DNA of 64,000 bases. Source: Rhododendron vialii. Its lineage: Eukaryota > Streptophyta > Magnoliopsida > Ericales > Ericaceae. Each line of letters opens with the position of its first letter. Positions within the stretch are counted from its first letter, which is position 1. The notes below the pieces were generated by a model. It was not told where the DNA came from and ran no database searches. It saw nothing but the letters and a program-made list of their open reading frames with translations. Below are positions 38,001 to 48,400 of the stretch, in pieces. Position numbers and translations under genes: made by a program. The DNA is taken from positions 7,102,001 to 7,166,000 of the forward strand of contig NC_080565.1 in assembly GCF_030253575.1 (NCBI RefSeq), read 5' to 3'.

Positions 38001-38465
38001 CAAGACTGTTTGCTTGCATGTTTCCGATCAAGTGCGTAGTTTTATTTTATTTTATTTATTTATTTATTTATTATCACAGTGCATAGTTATATCAGGGCGT
38101 TTAAGGAAAGAAGCAGGTATTATTGGTAGTCAACTTTGACCTATTTGCTTGGATGGCTTCACTGTAGCTGTCCTTCATAATGTTGATATTTGTAGAACTC
38201 TTTAAAGATATTTCCTGTGCATCTACATCAGCTCCATGAGCAATATGCAATTTAATTAGAATGGTGGTCTGACCACAAATTTAACCCTCTCGATTGACCA
38301 GATTTTCTCTCCTTAAATGGTCTCTATGATCCTTTCTCACAGTTGATTTTCTTGGTTAGTTACCAACTTATCAAGTTGATAAATTTGCTAAGTGAAATGT
38401 ATGTGGTGCAGAGTGGCCATGCATTACATGCTGACTTCGTTCGCTGCCTGCTGAGAATTGATTAA
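29019..38465 (+). CDS. LPXC: UDP-3-O-acyl-N-acetylglucosamine deacetylase (plant LpxC)
   Basis: Seven exons: 29019-29069, 29157-29465, 30972-31178, 34474-34575, 35077-35141, 37617-37761 and 38412-38465; 310 residues. The enzyme removes the N-acetyl group from UDP-3-O-acyl-GlcNAc, the committed step of lipid A-type synthesis; the plant pathway is mitochondrial. Residues 1-17 have no acidic residue and many Ser/Lys, fitting a targeting peptide. Active-site residues are present: TVEHMLSAL (E91, H92), [11 protein letters not shown] (H264, D268) and AYKSGHAL (H296), corresponding to the bacterial zinc ligands and catalytic His. The length matches plant and bacterial forms. The 87-bp first intron is required to skip a stop. 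Intron 6 begins AAG|GCATGT, a GC donor; using it restores AYK-SGHALH in frame. Intron 3 (3.3 kb) carries a gag remnant, an hAT element and a TRIM array. Confidence 0.92.
31690..32240 (-). pseudogene. Ty3/gypsy-type gag remnant
   Basis: On the minus strand, pieces in more than one frame resemble the plant gypsy gag core: [17 protein letters not shown], then [20 protein letters not shown] and [13 protein letters not shown], then [10 protein letters not shown] and [11 protein letters not shown]. Stops and frame changes separate them, so it is a broken copy with no LTRs found nearby. It is antisense to LpxC, inside intron 3. Confidence 0.65.
32764..33313. mobile_element. hAT-like non-autonomous element with 8-bp target duplication
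   Basis: The termini TAGGGCTGTAAAGGAAC and GTTTACAGCCCCTA are inverted, and GTAGTCAC flanks both sides (32756-32763 and 33314-33321), an 8-bp duplication typical of hAT. The body is rich in GAGCCGAAC / GGCTCG motifs and AT-rich in the middle, with no transposase frame. It lies in LpxC intron 3. Confidence 0.85.
33968..34367 (+). mobile_element. TRIM retrotransposon copy B, tandem LTR array
   Basis: The order is: partial internal segment ending in the purine tract GTGCGGGGAG (33968-34024), LTR (34025-34123), primer site TGGTATCAGAGC (34124-34135), internal segment ending CCGGGGGAG (to 34260), second LTR (34261-34367). Both LTRs begin TGTTGGAG and share TTAATTATCTCCTCCAAAAC. A third LTR on the left is missing. 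This arrangement fits unequal recombination between LTRs. No coding capacity; it is in LpxC intron 3, sense orientation. Confidence 0.85.
35322..35540. mobile_element. Stowaway MITE with TA duplication
   Basis: It starts CTCCCTCCGTCTCAATTTAA and ends TTAAATTGGGTCGGAGGG, inverted, with TA on both sides (35320-35321 and 35541-35542). The right end has lost about 2 bp. It sits in LpxC intron 5. Confidence 0.85.
36078..36997. mobile_element. Possible PIF/Harbinger-type element
   Basis: The inverted ends GGCCCTGTTTGATAA and TTATCAAATGAGGCC resemble the Tourist/Harbinger terminus, with a possible 3-bp TTG on each side. The interior is AT-rich with no recognised transposase. The ends are only partly matched, so this is tentative. 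It lies in LpxC intron 5. Confidence 0.35.
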
Positions 38466-41400
38466 GGGCAGAAGTTGCAACATGCGTCAATGGAAGAACC
38501 TATTGTTTGGATTTTTAGGCCCCTGCTCAGTAAATAGTTTCAACTCCACTAATTTAACCTCCGTATGGTAAGGTTCGCTGATTCTTCAAGAGATGTGTGA
38601 ATCTTTATTGGAAAGAATCATATCGCCTCGTTTCTGAAGGTAAATGATTTTCCCGCTCTACTTTATAAATGCACTCCCAATGTTGTTTACTTCATATGCC
38701 ATTGCCATGTGTAATTTATTCTCAAACTTTTGGCACTTGAAGACAAACTTTGGAGTGTATTTATAAAGAAGTCTCGAGTCGACTGCAAATAGCATCCCAT
38801 TTATGTGGTGCGAGCCATATTTTTTTTTAAACAGTGCCTTTCTGTGGAAAAGAAGCTTTTGTTTCGATTTCTGGCAGTTACATTTCTCCTCCCTCATCCC
38901 CTATTTTGTCTTGTAATTCTATTCTTTTGTACTCATCGCATAGAAATGGTGTTTTTACTTTTTTCCATTTTGTTTAAATTACAGATGGTAGTTTGAATTC
39001 CGGTGAGTTGGAATACCAATATCTGATTGTCTTTCGCACTCAATTTTTTGGTTTCAAAAACGAGAGAACAGTAAGGCCTAGTTTCCCCAAAAATGCTTGG
39101 GGTTTTTTTCCTGTTTTGTTTTTATTCAAGATTGGGCTGAAATTGCTAAATTTTGGATATAAAAGAGGGTAAAAGTCATAATTTCGGTCGGTGTCGGGTC
39201 GGCCCCTAGGGCACTATTCGCCTTGCCTTGGCCTTAGCCCAGTACTTCCTTTAGAATAAAAACCTTGGCTTGCTTGGTTTTTATTTTTTCGATTTCTCTT
39301 GCCGAGTTGAACCAATAACTTACAAAAATTTGACGTAAAATTAATAAATGCGAAAAAAATTGAATAAAGACAAAATAGAAAAAAGCCCAGTTTTTTTTTT
39401 TTTTTTTGTTGTTGTGGGGAAACTAGGCCTAATTGCAATATTTTGTGAAGGGTGAAATATGTTTGCCGAGACAACAGAAACAGATAAGTCACTGGAAATG
39501 GTTTTCTACGGTTGCTGCATGAAGGAAATTAATACTAAGTCGCAATCCCTAACAAGATGTGCAGCAGCAGTAGAATAACCACACTGGGAAAATGAAGCCA
39601 CACCATATATCATTATGAAATTTTTGGATGCCAATCGGGTACCCTATCGGCGATTTGGACCGTCGTCCAAAAGCATTTTGGATGGTCTAGATTTATTCCC
39701 CCTCTCTCACTTCACCCCACCCCGCCACTCTCTCTGCTCTTTCTCTCTCTGAAATTTGGATTGTTCGAAATGTGTTCTGACGTTCCGGATCGCTGAGGAT
39801 CGCTGACAGACACGTGGTACCCCACCGGCACCCGAAAACTTCTCCTATAAAACCATTGTAGCTTGAGTATTAATGGATTGACTGAGAGAAGTTTCTCAAA
39901 TTCTGTATGCATATTTAGAAACTGTTGGAGCCTTTCTAATAGGAGTAAAAGTCAATAACGCATTATCTTTCTGTATGTATTGGTATAAAGGATTTGTGGA
40001 CTTTTTGTAGAGGGAAAGAAAAAATGATGGTAGCATCGAAGAATGAATTGTTTTTGTGGAGAAATTTTATTGTATTGGTAATCATTTTTTTTTCAGTTTT
40101 CAGTTTTTATTTTCAGAATTTTCAAAAATTAACCGTGGAAGTTTCTTTGTGCATTACTTTCACTTACAAATTCTTTTAATCACGGAACTAACTCGGGAGG
40201 TGCTGTCTCTTAGCCTCCTCCAATCTCGCTCTCATGATTGAAAACTTTCACTTTGTAGAGCTCGTTGAGTAAAAAAACTACTATGTAAAAATCAGCTCAA
40301 TTGGATGACATTAAGTGCTTTATTTAGAACACATATAACTTGGCAATAATAGATTTCACCTAGTGTTTCGGATTCATTCTTTTTCAAGATAAAAATATAT
40401 AATGAGGCCCTTAATGATATTCGATCGAGTTAATTTTTTGTATAGTTCTACTCAATGAGCTCTACGAAGTGAACGTTTTCGGTCATCAAAGCGAGACCAA
40501 AGCAGATCCCGCTCGCCCGAGGCAGCACCCCTAGTCCGAAATTACTTTCACTATTTGTGAAAGTTCCTTTACCGACGGAGAAAGTTTTGGGTGCCAGGTG
40601 AGTACTACGTCACCTGGCCGATGTGGTATCCGAGCAACACATCCGGGCCATTCAACACTCTATTTCCTCTCACCCCAACACTCTATCTTCTTTATCTCCC
40701 ATTTTTCTCTTTCCAAGTCCAAACCATCCAAAACTGAAATGAACTACTCGAATTCGCAAAACGGGCACGTGGTACCTGCTCGCACCGAAAATCTTCTCAC
40801 CCCCTGGGAGACGCAGGTCAAGTCTTGGGAGGAACAGTTCTTTTTCGGTTTTAGAGCCATTCAACGGTTATCTTCCAAATCTAACGTTCTCTCAATCCCA
40901 CGCCATTGAAGGTATCTCTCTCTCTCTCTCTCTCTCTCGATCTTGATCTTGATCTGGTTTCTCACCCTCGATCTGATTGACGAACTCCGTGCAAGGCTTG
41001 GATTCTCCCCTCTCTCTCTCTCTCTCTCTCCGATTAAAACTCTTTTAGTAGATGCGATTTTGCAAACCCTAACAGCTTATCCATCCTTTTTGTTGCTTAT
41101 TTGAGCTTTTTGTACTATTTATTGGTTATTGTATGATTTCTCATTCCCTGTGAAATCAGCCTCTTTTCAATAACTAGGGCAGATTTATAATTTCCAGTTT
41201 GCTTGAATCAAATCATTTATATTGGGCAATAATTTTCTTAAATATTAGTCCCATGTTTGGGATTGAATTGGGGTAGCTGACCTTTCATCTATTGCAAATG
41301 ATTTCTACTAATATTTTGGTAATATGACTTGCTGCAGTTTGATTCCATAGAAGTATCACTAGTATTTGCCCATGCTTGGTGTCCAAGGATTCTGATCACT

Positions 41401-42145
41401 GGAATACGTACGGTAAGTAGTATTGCATGGTGATGTTCTTGATATTTTGTTTTTGGTATCATTCGGGTAGAAGTATCACTGTTGTATTTGTGCTTTTATG
41501 AAAAAGGCATTGGTTTGAGCATTTGAGGCTTCGAAATTTTGGCACTTGTGTTCACTGCATATAGATTATTTATTTATTTATGGAAGTGCTGTAGTTTGAT
41601 AGTAAACGCCACAGGATTGGTTTTCCTTATTATCTTTGTAAGAATGAAACTTGACGGGTCGAATCTAATATGATGATTAGTTAATGCTTTCTCTGGATTA
41701 AGAGATGTAAAGTACTTGTTTTTCCCTTCATTGCTGGCTTTGGTTGTTCCTTTCACAGGCCCGCTGGATTCGGTATCCAAATCCTTGGATTCATATTTGA
41801 TGATGTTCTTTAACTGCTAATCGATTTGAATCCTTTGAAGCAGACTCAGTTTTGGCTCTGTGCCTTGTGTTTTGGCTCTGTGACTTGTCAGTCTTCTTTG
41901 GACTGTTGATCAATGTGAATATAGATCCATAAGCTATTGGAATAATTTGGAAGTGTAATAGAGCTGCCCACTGGATAGCTTCAGCTTTTCATAGGGAAGT
42001 CTTACCAGTCGGTTGGGTTTGTTCCCATCCTATTTAGCTTTCTAATCTTTGTAATTCTGATTTGTTGAGTTTTGGAAGTTAATGAGAGGTTTCGGCTGTT
42101 CAGAAAAAGGAAAAAAATCATGTTTACACGTGTGTGTGTGTGTGT

Positions 42146-42182
<37 letters not shown>

Positions 42183-42454
42183 ATATATATATATATATAT
42201 ATATATATTTTTTAAGACAGGTTGACACAAACATGTTTTCCGCTTTCACTTTTTTTTGTAGGAAAAAAAGTACTGGTTTCAACAAATAGAAAACAAGAAA
42301 CAGAGAAGTGGCAGTTTTACCAAAAAAGCTGTAATGTAAAATCCATCAGTGCACTGGCCAAATCCCACCACCAATCTCTCCAATTCTCTCTCTACCAAGA
42401 GAGAGAAGAAACAGAGCAAGCACCCATTTGGGAAAATCATGACCCCACCCCACC
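38466..42454. other. Intergenic between LpxC and the fucosyltransferase gene
   Basis: No confident gene. The left part should include the LpxC 3' UTR. About 40650-41410 looks transcript-like (CT-rich leader, splice-like sites at 40911, 41336 and 41412) but no reading frame is maintained. CT microsatellites occur at 40915-40938 and 41012-41031. The fucosyltransferase promoter and 5' UTR should lie near the right end. Confidence 0.45.
42130..42208 (+). repeat. Compound GT/CT/AT microsatellite
   Basis: Successive GT, CT and AT runs without interruption lie about 250 bp upstream of the fucosyltransferase ATG, probably in or near its promoter or 5' UTR. Such a compound run is likely to vary in length. 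Confidence 0.95.
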
Positions 42455-45400
42455 ATGCTATTGAAATCCCTCAACTCCTACACCATCGCACTAATGTCAG
42501 GCTTCGCTCTCCTCATCCTTCTCTTATCTGGGATCCTCGAGTTCCCATCAGTCTCTTCTTTGATCCCATCGGCTAAGGGCTATAGATTGCAAGCTAATTC
42601 CACGCCTGATCCCTTCAGCGATCTGTTCGGTGCATTTAGGAAATGGGATGCTCAGGTGGGTTGCTCTCAGTTCAGAGATAAACACAAGGCGTTGGTGAAA
42701 AATGGGTCGTTGGCATTTCAAGAAGTTGATGGTGAGTTGGGTTGTGGTGAGGTGGAGATGGGTCATGTGAGTGTTTTGGTGAAAGGGTGGACTTGGGTTC
42801 CTGATAATTTGGATAATTTGTACTCGTGCCGGTGTGGGTTGAGCTGTTTGTGGACCAAGTCGTCTGTTCTTGCTGACAAGCCCGATGCTTTGTTGTTTGA
42901 GACGGTGTCGCCGCCGGTTCAGGTAAATGCTGTTCAATTGTTACTTATTTGGGTATTTGAAATTGGTTCGCTTGTGGAATTAGAGTTATGTTGATTGGAA
43001 ATGGCTTCTCTGCAGTATGTGCTTTTGGACGGTAGACGGTGGAGAGCAATTTGTGAAATCACAACCGTCCAAAAGTGTTTTTATTGGTTAGATTTTGTTG
43101 AAACTATTCTCCCCGCGAAGAGTCTTTTTAAAATATGAGCCATTGATTGTTGAGATGACCAACAAGATAGAGACTGCAGAGGCTTCTTTGAAGTCCAATT
43201 GCAGAGAAGCCGGATCCATGTGCATATGGTTGTTTCCAGATTACTTATATAGATCTTTACTCATATGATGATGTGGATCTTGGGAACACCCAAATATATC
43301 AATGTGATATTTTATTTTCTTGAACTTGGCTATTAGGTTGTAAAATGTTAATTTTCTAGTCACAAATTTTGTGATTTTGAACTGTGAAACCAAGTCTGGA
43401 TATTCTTCCGTATTTCATTCAGCCCTTAGGATTTAGGATCTAGGACCTATAGCACTTTAACTTAGGCGCCTTATAATTCTACTTTCCCTGGCTATCTCTT
43501 CTTCTCAGTCCATTTTTGCATCAGAGGAATGTAAGTTATTTGCCATTTTCGCAGTGAATGAGTCAAAAGGGGCTATGGCCGGTGATTTGAAATTTAGTTG
43601 TGAAAAGAAGTTGCATGGTCATTCTGAATGGAGAATTCTGGATATTTTATCGAGGAAGGGTTTTGGTGAGAAATGGTCAAAGTGGATTAGAGCTTTCAAG
43701 TTCAGTATCGATGTTGCTAATCTTGTTAATGAAGTCATGAGTCATGACAAGGGAATTTGCAAGCTTAAAGTTCTCAAACATAGAAACATGTTAATTAAGT
43801 CATGAGTCATGACAAGGGAATTCGCAAGCTTAAAGTTCTCGAACACAGAAATCGTCACCCCCCATGGGCTTATTATGATTTGTTGACATGGTTATTCTCT
43901 TTTGGAGCTGAAATCTTAAGTCGTGTTATGGACTTTTAGTGGATACTGATGTAGAGCTAGGTTACCCTTTTTTTTAATCAGCAAAGAGCTAGGTTACCTT
44001 GGCTTTGGGTCTTTCCAGTTCTAGAACCGAGAATAGGGTTGCGGTATGCGACGTCTCCATAGTTGGGTACAATAGGGTAGGCTTCTAATTATAATTTCAA
44101 ATTTTACTTTTTTCAAGTGATGGGCACCCATTGGAAAATAGTGTGTCTTGAAAACTGTTTCTTAAATGCATCTTCCCAAGATCTACTGTCTTCTCTAGTC
44201 CACTTTTTTTGCACTAAGAAAGTTTAATCATTCGCGAAAATATCCTTTGTCTTCGACCAACTCTAAACCTAATTTATTTGATACCCATCTGCCAAAATCA
44301 GCCGTCTCCCAAGTCCTCTCCACCCTTCCACCAGTCTGCCACCCATTTTCATGCTTGTTGATGTTTAAATAAACTAAAATATGGCATTTTTACTCACAAT
44401 GCTAACTTTGTTAGCGTTATAATTGTCGAGGAATGAATTCAAGGGACTTTTTCTTAACGTTGTGTCTAGTTAACTAGTCTTAATTTCATAGTTGACATAT
44501 CAAATGAAATAAATTTGTCCGTAAGATCAGGAAGGGACAAATAACATCACTGATGCATACAAATCAGTTCCTGTATATCTTTTGATCAGAATTAAAGTGT
44601 TCAGTTTTTAGTTGCTAGTAATTAGCTTGCTTAAATGGGCAAATATAGCACTACACAGAGACAAGGAAGGAGTGTGTTAGAGCTTGTTCCACATTGGTTA
44701 ATTATCTCCTCCAAAACTAGTATATGAGCCTGGGCGGCCTCTCCGGTCATTGCCAATTGATTTGAGTTTGATGCTTTAGCAGAGCGCAACTAGAAATTAT
44801 GGCATCATTAAACCTTTTCATGTCTAATTGCGGAAAGGGTTTATAAACCTCATTGTGTTCTTGGAGAATCAACAGCTTACCATGTATTTTGTGCACGAAA
44901 ATAAAATATTGGGCTGGTGTGGGATGGTGGGTATAGTGGTGAAGGAGAACGAAAGGGCGGCGGCTGATTGTAATAGTTGAGGAGAGACCATTTCAAAAAG
45001 AAAATAGGTTTAGGGTTTGTTGAAGATGAGGGCATTAAAGGATTACATTAAATAAATGGGCAAATTAAGTAGGACATACTATAAGGGTTTTTGCTATAAT
45101 AAGGACATAAATATTTTTCCCTAAAATCTAAAGGACATTCTGTCCAGGATTTACAAAAAAACCCCTCCCAAGATTGATCGGCGTTGACCAAGGCTGACCG
45201 GCGTTGAAAGTGCCTAAAATCTTATGGTACCCTATGAAAGTGCCTAAAATTTTAGGGTACCCTATATATATGAAAGTGTCTCAAACCCTAGGGTACCCTA
45301 TGAAAGTGCCTAAACCGCTAAAATCCTATAATAGGAAAGTGCACCCTAAAACCCTATGAAAGTACCTAAAATCCTAGGGTACCCTATGAAAGTGCAACAA

Positions 45401-48400
45401 GATCGAAAACACGAAAAAAGACATATTTTGTGTTAGCCAAACAAGGCCCTTGTCTCATTTAAGACAATTTAAATGAAAAAAGATATTTTTTGTGTTAGCT
45501 AAACAAAGCCTTTGTCTCATTAAAGGCAATTTTGTCTTTTCACGGAATCTAGACTCTAAAATATTTTTATTAATGGACTTTACACGTCACAGAAACTTAG
45601 GTTGAACTAAAGCTCCTATGAGGTTGTTTCATTTGAACTTTAGACTAATATGCTGTAAATAAATTTACCCAGTGTGGAGAGTAATTGGAACTAAACAGGA
45701 TTAATTACCATTCATATAGTATCACTCTTTATGTAATCAGAATTAAACCTTTTACTCTAAGAAACAAATGGCGGGAAAATAGGGAGCACTAAAATTTCAC
45801 CCTTTTGGAATGCAAGATGTACCTGTTTTGAACTTGCGTTCCTATTGGCAAAACAATAGGCTATTTGCCTTTTGGGTAACATTGGATGAGATGGCCAATT
45901 CACCAAGATATAGTCTTCTCTCTTCAGGCAATTGATCATTCCCTAGGAAACCGAAACCATATTCTATACTTCAGATTAAACTACAAAGAGATCTATTCTA
46001 GCGACGTAATGCCCAAGAGAATTTGGAAAACCATAGCTAAGGATTCGAACACTCCCTAACATATCGACATGTAATGCTTGTGAAATCAGTAAGACATAGC
46101 TCCGAACTGAAATGGATTTTTTTTTCTTATCATCTGTTTGCTAGAATTTACATTCAAATGTCTAAACTAGCAAACCTCTTGAGCCCCTAGCTGTTGGCTA
46201 TATGAACTTTGTAGTTTGAGAATCCTATTAGGCTTCTTAGTTGTCAAGAGTTTGGCACAGCAAAGTTAATCCTGAGAAAGGTTTAGTGAAGTGAGGTAAC
46301 GGGAAGTAAAATCTGTTTTCTTGTAGGTGTTCATTTGACAAAAAGATTTTGTGGGATAAATAAGATATAGTTTAGTTTTGGAGAGAACTAATTTAATATG
46401 AGATACAAGTTTTGAGGGAAAACTAATCCTAGTGGAAAAATTAATGATGTTGGCTGCCTACAAGTTTATTGCTAACTAAACAAGCAGAAAATACAAGAAA
46501 GTTAGATGTTCCCATACTTTCCCTTTCCTTTCTCACCAAATGAATGGGTCCTTAAGGTTGTTGAGGCTTTAGAAGATAGAAAATTAGCAAGGTATTTCCT
46601 CTTGGAAGGTTCGGATGAGAAAACGATATTTTGAATGTCAAAAAAACATGTTGTGGTTTTAAATAACTTTATGTTTTGTCACTTTAGCACCTCATTACGT
46701 TGAAGGAAAAAGCCTTCACAACTGCATGTTGTATATGTCCCTATGGAAGAAATACTAAACTATATATGTCAGAGTAAACATATTTTGTTATTTTAATGTA
46801 TTTGCGGATTGTTTAGTATCAAATATATAGTACTTTTGCAGAGTCTTACAAATCACATTGCGATTGGATTCTTGATTCCCAAAATTAGGATTAAAATTTT
46901 TTGATTCACTTAACCATTCTCGATTCAATAACTATGATTTTGCCCACGAACCCAGTCTTTCCATCCCATTGAATGCCTTTGCTTCAGTAAGTTCCTTTCT
47001 TCCTATCAATTCGACCAAACTGTGGCATTTGGCGAGTTCGTTGAAGTGGAGTTGAACTGTCATGTAGTCTCTCCCAAATGTTTCTTTGGATTTAGGGAAA
47101 AAAGGATTTTTTTTTTGTGTGCTTGAAGAAGGATAATTGGCATATTGCTTACGACGGAAGATAGTACTCCTGGATGTCTAGCCTGGAGTGTAGGGCTTCT
47201 AGTCATTTGCAGAATAACTAGGTAAGATTGAGATCGTACCACAGGGAATCGAATATAGCTTGTTCGGATTGTAGGCTTTATATGAGGTTTTCGGCATTTA
47301 GATGGCCAACTGTTGGTATTGCTTTGAAAAGTGAAAAACTAATGTAAAAAGACTAGAAATGAGGTTTGAACTAAGATAAAAAGGCTACAAGGTCTAGGAC
47401 CTGATGACTTAGCCGTTTTAACCGTTACTTTCTAACAACTCTAGGACAAGACATAGACAATCTTGAACCCAAAGCACTCAATGTTAAAAGCCAAGGATAA
47501 TCATGGATTTAGTTCGGAAATGACTTAAACTTGTCTGGTAAACATTTAATTCAAACACCGGGAGCGTTAAAAGCTCCAAGCATTGATTGTGCAAGACGAA
47601 GGTTAAAACTTCGGCCAACACACGATCAAAAAGGGTAACAGCTCTTTGGTTTGGCCGAATATAAGAGATTAGGTCTTTTCCTTACTAAACCATGATCAAG
47701 TCATAGAAAAACCATTCAAACCACTAAGTCATGGGGAAGAAATTACCCCATGACCGAGCCTAGAAGACTACTCAACCATACTTGAAGAATAAAGCATGCT
47801 ACGAAATAGAGACATGAGATTTAACCGATAGAAACGAAAATAGACTTGATATTATGAAGGATCTCAACCGCGGCTACAACATTAACAAACGAGAAATTAA
47901 CATACGACAAATACTTGAGTTCTTAAGGAAGCTAGCTTGAAATAAAGCTTAGAAAGCTATGGAGTTCTTAAGAAAATAAAAGACTAAAAGCATAAAAGTA
48001 AAAAAAGTGTGGATCTTGAAGGGAGGAGAGGGGTATTTATACAAAACCACCTCTCTCTCCACAAATATCCAAAAACTTGCCAAAAGTAGCAAGTATGCTT
48101 TAAGAGGAAAGTTGAAAAAGGTGGGAAAATGTAGATATTTTCCCAGGCGGTACCGGTACTGGCAATTTCACAGTACCGGTACCAAGCTTCAACGGGCAAG
48201 TTCTTCTGCTCTCTATTCAGCTGGTACCGGTATTGGGAATTTTCGGTACTGGTGGACAGACCCCTATCTTGTTCTTGTTCTGGTCTTGGCCCCAACGGCC
48301 CTCTGACGACCCGAGCACTCCTCAACACTTATTTAAACACCGCTCGGGACTTAGTGGGGAGTCGCCACGCGGCCTCGGATACTTGGATGCTTTTGAGAGT

